64,000 nucleotides of DNA from Leptotrichia hongkongensis (GCF_041538065.1 NZ_JBGORW010000001.1:1-64000), one strand, 5' to 3'. Numbered from the stretch's first letter, positions 9,210-18,664 are shown. The notes: generated by a model not told the origin, from the letters alone. A program made the numbers and translations.

Positions 9210-12179
9210 ATGAAGATTAGATTTGAAGAAAATTTAGAATATCAGTTAAAAGCGATAAATTCTGTAACTGGCGTATTTTCAGGATATGAAACAGGTAGAA
9301 CAGTATTTACAGTTGAGAAAGCAATGAATCCTCAATTAAAGTTTAAGAGAGAAAATTATTTAGGGATAGGAAATAAAATTTTATTATCTTCTGAAAAAAT
9401 TTCAGAAAATTTAAATAATATTCAAATTAGAAATGGTTTGGAAAAAACAACAGTATTAAAAAAGGAAGATTACAATTTTTCTGTTGAAATGGAAACAGGT
9501 ACAGGGAAAACTTATGTATATTTAAGGACGATAATGGAGTTAAATAAAAAATATGGATTTACAAAATTTATTATAGTTGTACCTTCAATAGCGATAAAAG
9601 AAGGAGTGTATAAAACACTTCAAATTACAGAAGAACATTTTAAGAGTATGTATGAAAATACACTTTATGATTATTTTATTTATGATTCTAAAAAAATAAA
9701 TATGATAAGAAATTTTGCTATGAATAATAATATAGAGATTATGATAATCAATATAGATTCTTTTAATAAAGATACAAATGTCATTAATCAAGAAAGAGAT
9801 CAAACTAGTGGATATAGTCCGATTGAATATATACAGAAATGTAATCCAATAGTAATAGTTGATGAACCTCAAAATATGGAAACTGATATAGCAAAAAATG
9901 CTATAAAAGAGCTAAATCCTTTGTGTACGTTAAGATACTCAGCAACTCATAAAGAAAAATATAATCCTGTGTTTAAACTAGATTCAATAGATGCTTACGA
10001 AAAACAGCTAGTAAAACAAATAGAAGTTGCTACTGTCGGTGTCACTAAAAATTCAAATACAGAATATATAAAAGTTATTAGTATAAAAACTGGTAAATCT
10101 GGTATTACAGCGAAAATAGAACTTGATGTAAAAAGTAAATCAGGAGTAACTAGAAAAGAAATTAGTATAAAGCATGGAGATGTTTTAAGCGAGAAGGCAA
10201 GAAGAGACATCTATGACGGCTACATAGTAAATGAAATTACATATAATGAATCTAATCCTGCCAGTTCTTTTATAGACTTTGGAAAAGTAAGATTAACTTT
10301 AGGACAGGTAAATGGAGGACAAAAACCAGATTTTATAAAAAGATTACAAATAAGAAAAACAATACAGGAACATTTTGATAAGCAGTTAAATTTAAAAAGT
10401 AAAGGAATAAAAGTTTTATCACTTTTCTTTATAGATAAAGTTTCAAATTATAGAATATATGATTCAGAGACAGGGGAAGCTAAAAAAGGCAAATATGCTT
10501 TAATGTTTGAAGAAGAATATAATAAACTTATACAATTGGAAAAATATTCATCAATGGGGAAAGCGTCCAAAGTGCATGATGGATATTTTTCACAAGATAA
10601 GAAAAAGTCTAAAAATGGGCAAGAGTATTTTGAAATTAAAGATACAAAAGGTAATACAAATGCTGATAATGATACATTTAAGAAGATAATGAAAGATAAG
10701 GAAAAACTTTTAAGTTTTGATGAGCCTTTAGCATTTATATTTTCACATTCTGCATTGAAAGAAGGTTGGGATAATCCTAATGTATTCCAGATTTGTACTT
10801 TGAATGAAACAGTTTCTGAAATGAAGAAAAGACAGGAAATAGGTAGAGGACTTAGAATAGCTGTAAACCAAGATGGAGAAAGAGTCAGAGGTTTCAATGT
10901 AAATACACTGACAGTAATGGCAAATGAATCTTATGAACAGTTTGTAGAATCATTACAGAAAGAAATGGAAAAAGAAGAAAATATAAAATTTAGAATTGTA
11001 GAAGATTTTATTTTTGCAAATATTGTAATTAGTGATGAAAATGGAAAAGAAAAGTTTCTTGGTCATGAAAAATCAAAAGAAATATATCAAGATTTAATCA
11101 AAAGAAATTATATTGATGAAAGTGGAAATTCAAAAGAAAAACTAAAAAAAGATTTGGAAAAAGGGATTTTAGAAATATCTGAAGAATTTGAAAATATAAA
11201 AGAATCAATTATAAAAAAACTTGAACCTATTTCTAGAAAGTTAGTTATTAAAAATGCAGATGATAAAAAGAAAATAGAAATAAATAAAGAAGTATTTTTA
11301 AGTGATGAATTTAAAAAATTATGGGATAAAATAAAATATAAAACTACATATCAGGTTAATTTTAATGAAGAAGAACTGATAAAGGAATGTATAAAAGGTC
11401 TGGATAATGAAATTTATATACCTTCTGAAAAGTTATTGTTTAATAAAAAAACATTATCAATTACAAAAGGTGGAATAGAATCGGAAAGTGAAGACGAAAT
11501 AAGTGAAGATATAAGCGCTTTTAATAGATTTAAGCTTCCAGATATAATTACTTATTTACAGAATGAAACTAATCTTACAAGAAGAAGTATAGTAAAGATT
11601 TTGACAGGATCTAGAACCTTAGAGAGTTTTAGGAAAAATCCACAGTATTATTTAGAACAAGTCAGTGAGATAATTAAAAATACTATGAAAAATTTTATAC
11701 TTGATGGTATAAAATATGAAAAAATAGGAAATACAGAATATTATTCACAGGAGCTGTTTGAAGATAGTGAAATATATGGGTATTTAAAAAGTGAAATTTC
11801 AAAAGGAAATATGATTGAAACTAAAAAAAACCCTTACGATAGTATTGTTGTGGATTCAGAAATAGAGAGCAAATTTGCTGAAAATTTAGAAAAATATGGA
11901 AATGTTATTGTTTATGCAAAACTTCCATCATGGTTTAAAATATCGACTCCACTGGGAAATTATAATCCTGACTGGGCTATACTTGCTAAACCTGATATAA
12001 ATAAAGAAGAAGAAAAACTTTATTTTGTAATAGAAACTAAAGGTTCAAAGAATAAAAATGACAGAAGAGACAGCGAAAATGGTAAAATTAGATGTGGAGA
12101 AAAACATTTTGAAGCAATTTCTAAAGAAATAAACTATGATGTTTGTAAAACAGGAGAAGATTTTAAAAACTTAATATAG
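9210..12179 (+). CDS. res: Type III restriction enzyme (Res) helicase-nuclease
   Basis: Res couples ATP-driven translocation to cleavage of unmethylated DNA and acts with Mod. The 989 aa length is typical. Superfamily 2 helicase motifs are present: Walker A METGTGKT near residue 93, motif II VDEPQ near 215 (DEPQ/DEPH is usual for this family) and motif VI QEIGRGLRI near 540. The C-terminus has a PD-(D/E)xK-like nuclease (NPDWAIL then FVIETKG, about 918-945). It starts 9 bp after mod, so the two are one operon. The frame is intact from end to end. Confidence 0.95.
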   Translation: MKIRFEENLEYQLKAINSVTGVFSGYETGRTVFTVEKAMNPQLKFKRENYLGIGNKILLSSEKISENLNNIQIRNGLEKTTVLKKEDYNFSVEMETGTGKTYVYLRTIMELNKKYGFTKFIIVVPSIAIKEGVYKTLQITEEHFKSMYENTLYDYFIYDSKKINMIRNFAMNNNIEIMIINIDSFNKDTNVINQERDQTSGYSPIEYIQKCNPIVIVDEPQNMETDIAKNAIKELNPLCTLRYSATHKEKYNPVFKLDSIDAYEKQLVKQIEVATVGVTKNSNTEYIKVISIKTGKSGITAKIELDVKSKSGVTRKEISIKHGDVLSEKARRDIYDGYIVNEITYNESNPASSFIDFGKVRLTLGQVNGGQKPDFIKRLQIRKTIQEHFDKQLNLKSKGIKVLSLFFIDKVSNYRIYDSETGEAKKGKYALMFEEEYNKLIQLEKYSSMGKASKVHDGYFSQDKKKSKNGQEYFEIKDTKGNTNADNDTFKKIMKDKEKLLSFDEPLAFIFSHSALKEGWDNPNVFQICTLNETVSEMKKRQEIGRGLRIAVNQDGERVRGFNVNTLTVMANESYEQFVESLQKEMEKEENIKFRIVEDFIFANIVISDENGKEKFLGHEKSKEIYQDLIKRNYIDESGNSKEKLKKDLEKGILEISEEFENIKESIIKKLEPISRKLVIKNADDKKKIEINKEVFLSDEFKKLWDKIKYKTTYQVNFNEEELIKECIKGLDNEIYIPSEKLLFNKKTLSITKGGIESESEDEISEDISAFNRFKLPDIITYLQNETNLTRRSIVKILTGSRTLESFRKNPQYYLEQVSEIIKNTMKNFILDGIKYEKIGNTEYYSQELFEDSEIYGYLKSEISKGNMIETKKNPYDSIVVDSEIESKFAENLEKYGNVIVYAKLPSWFKISTPLGNYNPDWAILAKPDINKEEEKLYFVIETKGSKNKNDRRDSENGKIRCGEKHFEAISKEINYDVCKTGEDFKNLI

Positions 12180-12197
12180 ATAGGAAAGGTAGTGTGA

Positions 12198-12635
12198 ATG
12201 ATTATAAAATTTGGTTATTATGATGATGAAGATTTTGGATTGACTGCATTTCCAGAAATAAAATTTTCTGAAAAAGAAATAACAAAAAATAATAAAAAAA
12301 ATGGATATTTAGAAAAAAAGAAAGCAGTGTATACAAAATATCTGATAACTGGAATAATGGAAGATTTTCCAGATATGGAAATAATTGATATTTTTTTGCC
12401 ACAGCTAGAAAAAGTTGAAACTGGAAAAGTGCAGGAAACTCTTTGGGATGGACAGGCTTTTCAGCATAAAATTAGTAAGGAAAAAGTTGAATTTGAGCAT
12501 ACAATTTTTGGAATTTGTGAGGAATATCCGCTGTGGGAATGTAAGTTTGAAGAATATAGAAAAGTTTTTGAAGGCTGGAAAAAGTTTTCAGAAATGGAAG
12601 TTGATTTAAAAAGTGAAGTTGTAGTGGAGATTTAA
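12198..12635 (+). CDS. Unknown protein in the type III R-M operon
   Basis: This 145 aa protein is acidic, rich in aromatic and glutamate residues, and has no signal peptide or membrane segment. I do not recognise the family. It starts 18 bp after res with GGAAAGG upstream, so it is very likely transcribed with mod-res. It could be an accessory R-M protein, an immunity-like protein for the upstream EndoU nuclease, or an unrelated passenger. Size and charge suit an immunity protein, but that is only inference. Confidence 0.6.
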   Translation: MIIKFGYYDDEDFGLTAFPEIKFSEKEITKNNKKNGYLEKKKAVYTKYLITGIMEDFPDMEIIDIFLPQLEKVETGKVQETLWDGQAFQHKISKEKVEFEHTIFGICEEYPLWECKFEEYRKVFEGWKKFSEMEVDLKSEVVVEI

Positions 12636-12811
12636 GAAATAAAAAATAAAAATATGAAAAAATATTTATTAATCAAAATATTTGAAAAATAATTTAGCTA
12701 AATGATTATGAATTAGCTATTAAATAGCACTATTATAAAAATTTATTTCTATTTAAAAATGGGATTTAGTATAATATAAATAGAGTGAAATAGAAGCTTA
12801 GAAAGGTAATT

Positions 12812-13717
12812 ATGATAAAAAGAATAGATACGAAAAGTGGGAAAATAATTTCTTATGTATATAATTTGAAGGATGAAGATTATAAAATTTTATCAGAACG
12901 ATTGGAAATCGATGAAGAGAAGATAAAGAATGTTATTGACGAGGAAATTTTTACTCCAAGAATTTCAAAATCAGACTGGGAGATTTATAAACTGTATTAT
13001 CCAGCTGTTAAAAAATCTACAAAAGATAAAGAATTTACATCATATGAGATTAATCCAATTGTAATTTTTTTTAAAGAAGATAAAATTGTTATTCTAGATG
13101 ACGATTATTACAACGATTTTTATCAATTTGTTGAAGAGTATGCCAAATTAAGAGATGAAGTTCTTGAAGAAAATCGTTTTTTCCTAAATATGCTTCATAA
13201 AATTTCTCAAAGCCTTTATAAATATGTGAGAATTTTGATTGGAGAACATGACAAGATAGAAACTGTTTTGAGGGAACAGCAAAGTAACGAAAAATTAATT
13301 TCTCTTGCGGAAGTAGAACAAGGATTTTATGTTTATAATATTGCATTGAGAAATTTGGATTATGTTGTTGAGAATTTGAAAGAAGATGAGCAATTTGAAC
13401 AATATGAAGAATATATGACAAGAATTTTACAGGAGATAAATTTTACACTAGACTTATCATCTTCATACTGTGAAATTTGTAAAACTACAAGAGAAACATA
13501 TTCATCGTATATTGGAAATAATATGAATATCACAATGAAATTTTTAGCTGCAGTAACAATATTGGTTACAGTTCCAAATATGATTTTTGGATTTTATGGA
13601 ATGAACGTGAAGTTGCCGCTTCAAGATATGGGATTTTGGGCATTAGTAATAATTTTTATAATAATGATGTTGCTAATGCTAGTTTTGTGGAGATATATGA
13701 AAAAGAAAGTTTTATAG
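12812..13717 (+). CDS. corA: CorA-family magnesium/divalent cation channel
   Basis: This 301 aa protein has the CorA layout: a large acidic cytoplasmic N-terminal domain, a long helix, and two C-terminal membrane segments. The signature YGMN lies at about residues 267-270 between them, and the second segment (ALVIIFIIMMLLMLVLW) ends in a basic tail. The family forms pentamers moving Mg2+ or Co2+ across the inner membrane. The stop codon at 13715-13717 lies inside the end of dispersed element copy 3, so the gene's last bases overlap the repeat. A TATAAT box at 12770-12775 probably belongs to its own promoter. Confidence 0.93.
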   Translation: MIKRIDTKSGKIISYVYNLKDEDYKILSERLEIDEEKIKNVIDEEIFTPRISKSDWEIYKLYYPAVKKSTKDKEFTSYEINPIVIFFKEDKIVILDDDYYNDFYQFVEEYAKLRDEVLEENRFFLNMLHKISQSLYKYVRILIGEHDKIETVLREQQSNEKLISLAEVEQGFYVYNIALRNLDYVVENLKEDEQFEQYEEYMTRILQEINFTLDLSSSYCEICKTTRETYSSYIGNNMNITMKFLAAVTILVTVPNMIFGFYGMNVKLPLQDMGFWALVIIFIIMMLLMLVLWRYMKKKVL

Positions 13718-13803
13718 TAAAACTCCTTTAAAACTAAACTCAAAAGTTATGACTATTTTACTCAAACCCTAAATTTATATAATTTTAAGTAGGTTTGAGT
13801 ATA
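13713..13803 (-). repeat. Dispersed element, copy 3 (short form)
   Basis: The copy is in reverse orientation, from TATAGTAAAACTCC to GGTTTGAGTATA. It has the core ATGACTATTTTACTCAAAC and lacks about 14 bp of the interior found in other copies. Its first bases supply the last codon and TAG stop of corA. Confidence 0.75.
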
Positions 13804-13908
13804 TAATGTAAAAATAGAAATTATAGTAGTTTATTTTTGTTAAAATAAAAAAATCAAAATAAAGATGTATAAACATAATTATAATTTTAAAGTAAATTTA
13901 TGATGTAT

Positions 13909-13960
13909 AATAAAAGACTATCTAAAAGAATATTTTTTCTAAAAGATAGTCTAATTTTTT
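13909..13960. terminator. Bidirectional terminator between corA and ter/fabV
   Basis: AGACTATCT (13915-13923) pairs perfectly with AGATAGTCT (13944-13952). An A-run lies before it and a T-run after it, so it can work on both strands, ending corA on plus and the enoyl reductase gene on minus. Confidence 0.75.
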
Positions 13961-13987
13961 TGTTATTTATCTTGTAAATTTTTAAAA

Positions 13988-15181
13988 TTAAGGTTTTAAT
14001 TTAGCTAATTCATCTAAATCAACATCAGCGTCATAATCCACATTGTCAAAATCAAATCCATTTAATTGCATGAATTCCTCTCTTGCTCCAGCGTAATCGC
14101 TTATTTCCTTAAAGTTATCTGGAGTAACTTTGTCCCAAAGAGCTTCTACTTCAGCTTGAACGTCTTCACGCATTTCCCAGTTATCTGGACGTAATCTTCT
14201 TTCTTCGTCAATAACAGGATTGTTTCCATAAACCATTTGAGTCAAGAGTCTGTGTTTTTGTTCAATTGTACCTTCGTGGATACCTTTTTCCTTCATTACT
14301 TTGTAAAGCAATGCTGCGTATAATGGGAAAATAGGGATAACTGCACTTGCTTTTGTCATTAAGGCTTTACTTAATGAAACGTATGCTTCTCCATTGTATT
14401 TTTCTTTTAAAAAGTCATTTAAAACATCAGAAGTATGTTCCAAATCTCTTTTTGCAGCTCCAATTGTACCTTCTTTATAGATTCCGTAAGTTACTTTTGG
14501 GCCTAAATATGAGTAAGCTACTGTTTTGAAGCCTTCAGAAAGAACGCCACCTTTATCAAGCGCTTCAATCCATAATTTCCAGTCTTCTCCACCCATAACT
14601 TTTACAGTGCTTTTGATTTCATCTGGAGTTGCAACACCCATTGTTGTTTCTTCCATAACTTCTTTTTCAAAGTTGATAGTTGGACCTGTAATGTCCTTTG
14701 TTGTAGATTTTAATGCTGAACGATAAGTTACGCCGTCAATTGGATCAGTTCTAACTGCACTTGCTAAGCTATAAATTAACAAGTCGATTTTTCCACCAAA
14801 TTCTTCTTTAATGAATTTTATTACATCATCTTTCATTTCCATTGAAAAAGCATCACCAATAAAGTTTTTAGAAACTAAACCTTCTTTTTTAGCAGCTTCG
14901 TTAAAAGCAATTGTATTCCACCAACCAGCAGAACCTGCTCTTTTTCCTTCTACCCCTTTTTCAAATGCTACTCCGATAGTTTCTGCTCCAGCACCGAAGG
15001 CAAGCGAGATTCTTGTTGCAAGCCCGTATCCAGATGAAGAACCGATAATTAGAACTTTTTTTGGACCTTCATATTTATCTTGTGATTTTACATAGTCAAT
15101 TTGCCTTTTTACAAATTCTTTTGCTCCAATTGGATGGTTTGTAAGTGCTAAACCACCTTTTAATCTAGGTTTTATAACCAT
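13988..15181 (-). CDS. fabV: Trans-2-enoyl-CoA reductase / FabV-type enoyl-ACP reductase
   Basis: This enzyme reduces trans-2-enoyl thioesters with NADH, either as FabV in fatty acid elongation or as Ter in butyrate-type fermentation. The 397 aa length is typical. The Rossmann motif is VLIIGSSSGYGLATR near residue 48. The catalytic Tyr-x8-Lys pair is seen in GIYKEGTIGAAK. The conserved N-terminus (KPRLKGGLALTNHPIGAK) is intact. AGGAGGAAAAG precedes the ATG on the minus strand. Sequence alone cannot decide between CoA and ACP substrates; the organism's other fab genes are outside the window. Confidence 0.93.
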   Translation of the reverse strand: MVIKPRLKGGLALTNHPIGAKEFVKRQIDYVKSQDKYEGPKKVLIIGSSSGYGLATRISLAFGAGAETIGVAFEKGVEGKRAGSAGWWNTIAFNEAAKKEGLVSKNFIGDAFSMEMKDDVIKFIKEEFGGKIDLLIYSLASAVRTDPIDGVTYRSALKSTTKDITGPTINFEKEVMEETTMGVATPDEIKSTVKVMGGEDWKLWIEALDKGGVLSEGFKTVAYSYLGPKVTYGIYKEGTIGAAKRDLEHTSDVLNDFLKEKYNGEAYVSLSKALMTKASAVIPIFPLYAALLYKVMKEKGIHEGTIEQKHRLLTQMVYGNNPVIDEERRLRPDNWEMREDVQAEVEALWDKVTPDNFKEISDYAGAREEFMQLNGFDFDNVDYDADVDLDELAKLKP

Positions 15182-15356
15182 TTTTTCTTTTCCTCCTAAA
15201 AAATTATTTATTATAATTATTTTTCAATTTTAAAAAAATCATACATTTAAAATGATAACATATTTTATGATACATTTTCAAGAAATATTTTTATTTAAAT
15301 AAAAATAAATAATTTTGATAATCAAAATAATTCTTTAGATAGAAAAGTTAATAAAA

Positions 15357-16100
15357 TTACAACTGTGCTGTAGGATAAAGAGTGATTTCATTCATACTTA
15401 CTTCTTCTGGTAAATCAATAGCAAATTTCACAGCTTCGGCAACTATCATTGGATCCGCTCCAATTGTGTCATAAAGAAATTCAATTCTTTCCTTAATCGC
15501 TTTGTTTGTAATACGTGTTGCAAGTTCAGTTCTGAATGCTCCTAGATATAGAGTTGTTGTACGGACATTCATTTTTTCGTTGGCGCTTTCTTTTCTCAGT
15601 ACTTCCATTAGTGCTTTTACACCGTGTTTTGTAGCACAGTAAACTCCTGCTCCAAGATATGTGTTTAATCCAGCGACAGAAGATGTGCTGATAACGTGTC
15701 CAGATTTTTGCTTAATAAAATGTGGAAGTACAGCTTCAATACCGTTTAATACACCTTTTAAGTTCACATCTATCATTTCGTCCCATTCGCTATTTTTTAG
15801 TTCTGACAACGGTGCGTTTGGCATTAATCCAGCATTATTGAAAATAACGTCTATTTTTCCATATTCAGAAATTGCAAAATCAACCAATGCTTTTACTTCC
15901 TCTCTTTTTGATACATCTGTAACTTTGTAAGCGGCTTCCCCTCCTTTTTCCTTTATTTCAGCAACAGCTTCCTGTAATTTGTCTTCATTTCTTGCAGCAA
16001 GTATAACTTTTGCTCCGCTTTCTCCTAATAATTTCGCAGTAGCTCTTCCAATTCCTGAAGAAGCTCCTGTAACAATAACGACTTTGTTTTTAACAGCCAT
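15357..16100 (-). CDS. Short-chain dehydrogenase/reductase (SDR)
   Basis: A classical 247 aa NAD(P)-dependent oxidoreductase. The cofactor motif is GASSGIGRAT (about residues 12-21), NNAG follows near 90, the catalytic serine lies in STSSVAG near 143, and the Y-x3-K pair is in YCATKHG near 156. The substrate cannot be read from the sequence; the family includes serine/3-hydroxy acid and sugar alcohol dehydrogenases. It is divergent from the GntR regulator at 16432. Its promoter carries the same upstream box as the malQ, EIICB and GH4 promoters, so it may belong to the same sugar regulon. Confidence 0.92.
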   Translation of the reverse strand: MAVKNKVVIVTGASSGIGRATAKLLGESGAKVILAARNEDKLQEAVAEIKEKGGEAAYKVTDVSKREEVKALVDFAISEYGKIDVIFNNAGLMPNAPLSELKNSEWDEMIDVNLKGVLNGIEAVLPHFIKQKSGHVISTSSVAGLNTYLGAGVYCATKHGVKALMEVLRKESANEKMNVRTTTLYLGAFRTELATRITNKAIKERIEFLYDTIGADPMIVAEAVKFAIDLPEEVSMNEITLYPTAQL

Positions 16101-16140
16101 TTAAATCATCTCCTTTAAATAATTAATTTTTATACAATCA

Positions 16141-16186
16141 AATTATATCATATCTTTTTAAAAAGTCAATAGGTCTATATATATCT
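16141..16186 (-). promoter_or_regulatory. SDR promoter with AGATATATATA box
   Basis: Read on minus: AGATATATATAGACCT (16186-16171), one base, TTGACT (16169-16164), a 16-bp spacer, TATAAT (16147-16142). The box sits at the same 1-bp distance from the -35 as in the PTS and GH4 promoters. The neighbouring GntR regulator, or its paralog, is the obvious candidate to bind it. Confidence 0.6.
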
Positions 16187-16431
16187 ATTGTAAAAAATAA
16201 ATGATATGTTATAGTTGTTATTTTTAATATTTTAAAGTATAATTATAATAAATTAACTTTAAAAGTTGTAGTTATTTCATTCAAATTATAAAAAAGAAAT
16301 ACGATGTTAAAGGGATTATAGTATTCCAGTTTAGAACGAGAGTAGAAGGTTGGATATAGACAATTTCGTGTTTTTACATATTCTTGCTTCAAACTTTAAA
16401 AGAATTGACTATAATTTTGGAAAGGTAAAAA
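16187..16431. other. Rest of the divergent SDR/gntR intergenic region
   Basis: AT-rich DNA upstream of the GntR gene. About 16257-16290 resembles the interior of the dispersed element (AACTttAAAAG then TATTTcAtTCAAA then ATAAA), but clear ends are missing, so it may be a decayed copy or chance. A TATAAT-like box just before 16420 could serve the regulator. No gene is seen. Confidence 0.3.
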
Positions 16432-17139
16432 ATGAGTAAATATAAAGAAGTATATGACAATATAAAAAAACAAATTAAAGATGGAAAATTAAAGCCAAAA
16501 GATTATTTACAAAAGGAAGCAGATTTTGCCAAAGAATATTCCTGCTCTGTGCTTACTGTGAGAAAAGCACTTGCTTTGCTGGAATCGGAAGGATATATTC
16601 AAAAAATAAAAGGTAAAAGGTCAATTGTGGTTGAAAAAGGGGATTTGAAAAATATTTCGCTTACTTCAATACAGACATTTCAGGAATTGAATAAGATAAA
16701 AAATATAGATGTCAAGGCAAATTTAGTTAGTCTATATATAGTACAAGGTGTCGAGGAACTGATGGAAAAATTTAATGTTTCTAAAACTGCTGATTTTTAC
16801 AAGGTTGTCCGTACATATTCCTTGAATGGCGAAGTTGTTCAGTACGCCACTTCTTATTTTGATAGAAAAATAGTCACTTATCTAAATGATGAAATAGCCA
16901 GCAAGTCTATTTATGAATATCTGGAAAATGAACTAAATTTAAAAATATCGTATTCAAGACGGGAAATAAAGTTCAGAAGTGCAACAGATGAGGAAAGACG
17001 TCATATAAATCTTGAAAATATTGACAGAGTTGTAGTCATTGAAACTTACGCCTATTTATCCAACGGAAATCTTTTCCAATATGAAACAATAACTTATCAT
17101 CCTGATAAATTTACTTTTACTGCAATTGCTAAAAGATAG
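16432..17139 (+). CDS. GntR-family regulator with UTRA domain (sugar-responsive)
   Basis: A 235 aa DNA-binding protein. The N-terminal winged helix is about residues 5-70 (VLTVRKALALLESEGYIQKIKGK), followed by a UTRA effector domain ending HPDKFTFTAIAKR. UTRA regulators usually sense phosphorylated sugars. It is clearly paralogous (roughly 60% identical by eye, same length) to the regulator at 52879-53586, which lies between the PTS and GH4 genes. It sits between the divergent SDR gene and the pectate lyase, so these are likely targets. GGAAAGG precedes the ATG. Confidence 0.9.
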   Translation: MSKYKEVYDNIKKQIKDGKLKPKDYLQKEADFAKEYSCSVLTVRKALALLESEGYIQKIKGKRSIVVEKGDLKNISLTSIQTFQELNKIKNIDVKANLVSLYIVQGVEELMEKFNVSKTADFYKVVRTYSLNGEVVQYATSYFDRKIVTYLNDEIASKSIYEYLENELNLKISYSRREIKFRSATDEERRHINLENIDRVVVIETYAYLSNGNLFQYETITYHPDKFTFTAIAKR

Positions 17140-17168
17140 TTGCTAAAAATTGAAATATGAAAAAAGTA

Positions 17169-17204
17169 TTGACTTTTTTTGTGTACTATATATTATATAT
17201 GTAC
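17169..17204 (+). promoter_or_regulatory. Promoter with overlapping palindrome upstream of pectate lyase
   Basis: TTGACT (17169-17174) and TATTAT (17191-17196, 16-bp spacer) form a promoter. A near-perfect palindrome with GTAC ends (17183-17186 and 17201-17204) and an ATATAT interior covers the -10. That placement suits a repressor operator. It differs from the AGATWTAYRTA box of the other promoters. An untranslated leader of about 150 nt follows. Confidence 0.5.
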
Positions 17205-17351
17205 ATATATGGAAGATTGATTTTATGACAAATACGAATGACACTAATTAAAAAAAATTTATTTTCTTATTTAGAATCAGCAATTGATTATAATGATTTA
17301 ATGTAAATACAAAGAGAGGATATTTTAGTAAAATACAAAGGAGATGAAAGT

Positions 17352-18596
17352 ATGAAAAAAATAATTTTAGTAATTAGTTTAATGATTTCTTCAGTATTGT
17401 GTTCGGCTGAAAAAACTGATTTTATACGAGAAGTATTAGCTAAAAATGATGGATTTGCTTCAGAAGGTAAAGGAACTACGGGTGGAGCTCAAGCTGTTCA
17501 GAAAAATATATTTAAAGTTACAAATAAGAAAGAGTTTGTTGCAGCAATTGGAAATAGGAAAAATTCGGAGCCTAAGATTTTGATGATATATGGGACGATA
17601 GATTTTGATACAGATGATAATGGTAAGACTTTAAAGAGGGATGATTATATGGCTAAAGGGTATGATTTTGAAAAATATTTGGAAACTCATGCTTCTCAAA
17701 GTTCAGCATCTAAAAGTTTGAAAGAAGATCAGGAAGCAAAAAGAGGACAATCTCAAAAAAATCAAAGTAAAAATATAACAGTTCATGTTCCTGCTAATAC
17801 AAGTATAATTGGAATTGAAAATGCAAAATTAAAAGGTGTAGATTTAATAATAGATTCTGATAATGTAATTGTAAGAAATATAATGTTCGAATCTCCTTAT
17901 GATTATTTTCCATCATGGGATCCGAAAGATGGAAAAGAAGGGAACTGGAATTCTCAGTATGACAGTATTTCAATAAAGGGTGGTACTCATATTTGGATAG
18001 ATCATTGTCATTTTCAAGATGGACCTGAAACTGTTGAAAAATATTTTGGTCGTAAATATGAGCATAGAGATGGTTTAGTTGATATAACAAATCAATCAGA
18101 TTACATAACTTTATCATATAATATTTTTGAAAATCATAATAAAGCAATTTTGATAGGTAGTAGTGATTCAAAAGTAGCGGATGAAGGGAAATTGAATGTG
18201 ACTTTACACCATAATTATTTTCATAATTTAGTTCAGAGAGTACCAAGAGTAAGATTTGGAAAGGTTCATGTGTATAATAATTATTATCAATCAGACAACA
18301 AAAATAGCGAGTATAGTTATTCTTATTCTTTAGGAGTTGGAAAAAATTCAAAAATATATGCTGAAAACAATGTTGCAGATATAGAAGGCAGAGATTATAA
18401 AGATTTTGTAAAAGTCTTTGGTGGAAAAGAACTTACAACTGTTAATAATATATTTAATGGACAGAAGATTGATAAATTTGATGAAAGTTTAACAAAAGTA
18501 GATTGGACTCCTACGTTATATCAAAAAATAGATGCTACAAATGAAGTAAAAGATAAAGTTTTAAATAATGCAGGAGTATTTAAAAATAAAATGTAA
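17352..18596 (+). CDS. Secreted pectate lyase (PL1 type)
   Basis: The enzyme should cleave polygalacturonate by beta-elimination outside the cytoplasm. The 414 aa protein starts with a signal peptide (about residues 1-18, cut near CSA-EK). The parallel beta-helix has PL1 hallmarks: IWIDHCHF near residue 217, DGLVDITNQSDYITLSYN near 240, and RVPRVRFG (RxPxxR with catalytic Arg) near 296. A charged low-complexity insert lies at about 115-140. AAAGGAG precedes the ATG. The upstream GntR/UTRA regulator suggests sugar-dependent control. Pectin degradation is unexpected for an oral commensal; dietary pectin is a possible substrate. Confidence 0.9.
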   Translation: MKKIILVISLMISSVLCSAEKTDFIREVLAKNDGFASEGKGTTGGAQAVQKNIFKVTNKKEFVAAIGNRKNSEPKILMIYGTIDFDTDDNGKTLKRDDYMAKGYDFEKYLETHASQSSASKSLKEDQEAKRGQSQKNQSKNITVHVPANTSIIGIENAKLKGVDLIIDSDNVIVRNIMFESPYDYFPSWDPKDGKEGNWNSQYDSISIKGGTHIWIDHCHFQDGPETVEKYFGRKYEHRDGLVDITNQSDYITLSYNIFENHNKAILIGSSDSKVADEGKLNVTLHHNYFHNLVQRVPRVRFGKVHVYNNYYQSDNKNSEYSYSYSLGVGKNSKIYAENNVADIEGRDYKDFVKVFGGKELTTVNNIFNGQKIDKFDESLTKVDWTPTLYQKIDATNEVKDKVLNNAGVFKNKM

Positions 18597-18610
18597 TTTG
18601 TTTTAATTAA

Positions 18611-18648
18611 AATACCAAAAAACTGAAAGGCTTGGAGGTATTTTTTTG
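18611..18648 (+). terminator. Probable terminator of pectate lyase
   Basis: AATACC (18611-18616) pairs with GGTATT (18637-18642), which continues into a run of T. The stem is short. Confidence 0.5.
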
Positions 18649-18664
18649 TTTATTTAAAATAAAG

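Noticed and set aside
10448..10897. A 149-aa minus-strand open frame.
   Set aside because: It is contained in the Res gene and has no independent support.
16250..16300. An eighth copy of the 105-bp dispersed element in the SDR/gntR intergenic region.
   Set aside because: About 35 bp resemble the core, but the ends are missing and the base composition makes chance similarity likely. It is kept only as a possible relic.
17794..18351. A 185-aa open frame on the minus strand.
   Set aside because: It lies entirely inside the pectate lyase gene, has low-complexity composition rich in Leu, Tyr and His, and has no ribosome site. It is a shadow frame.
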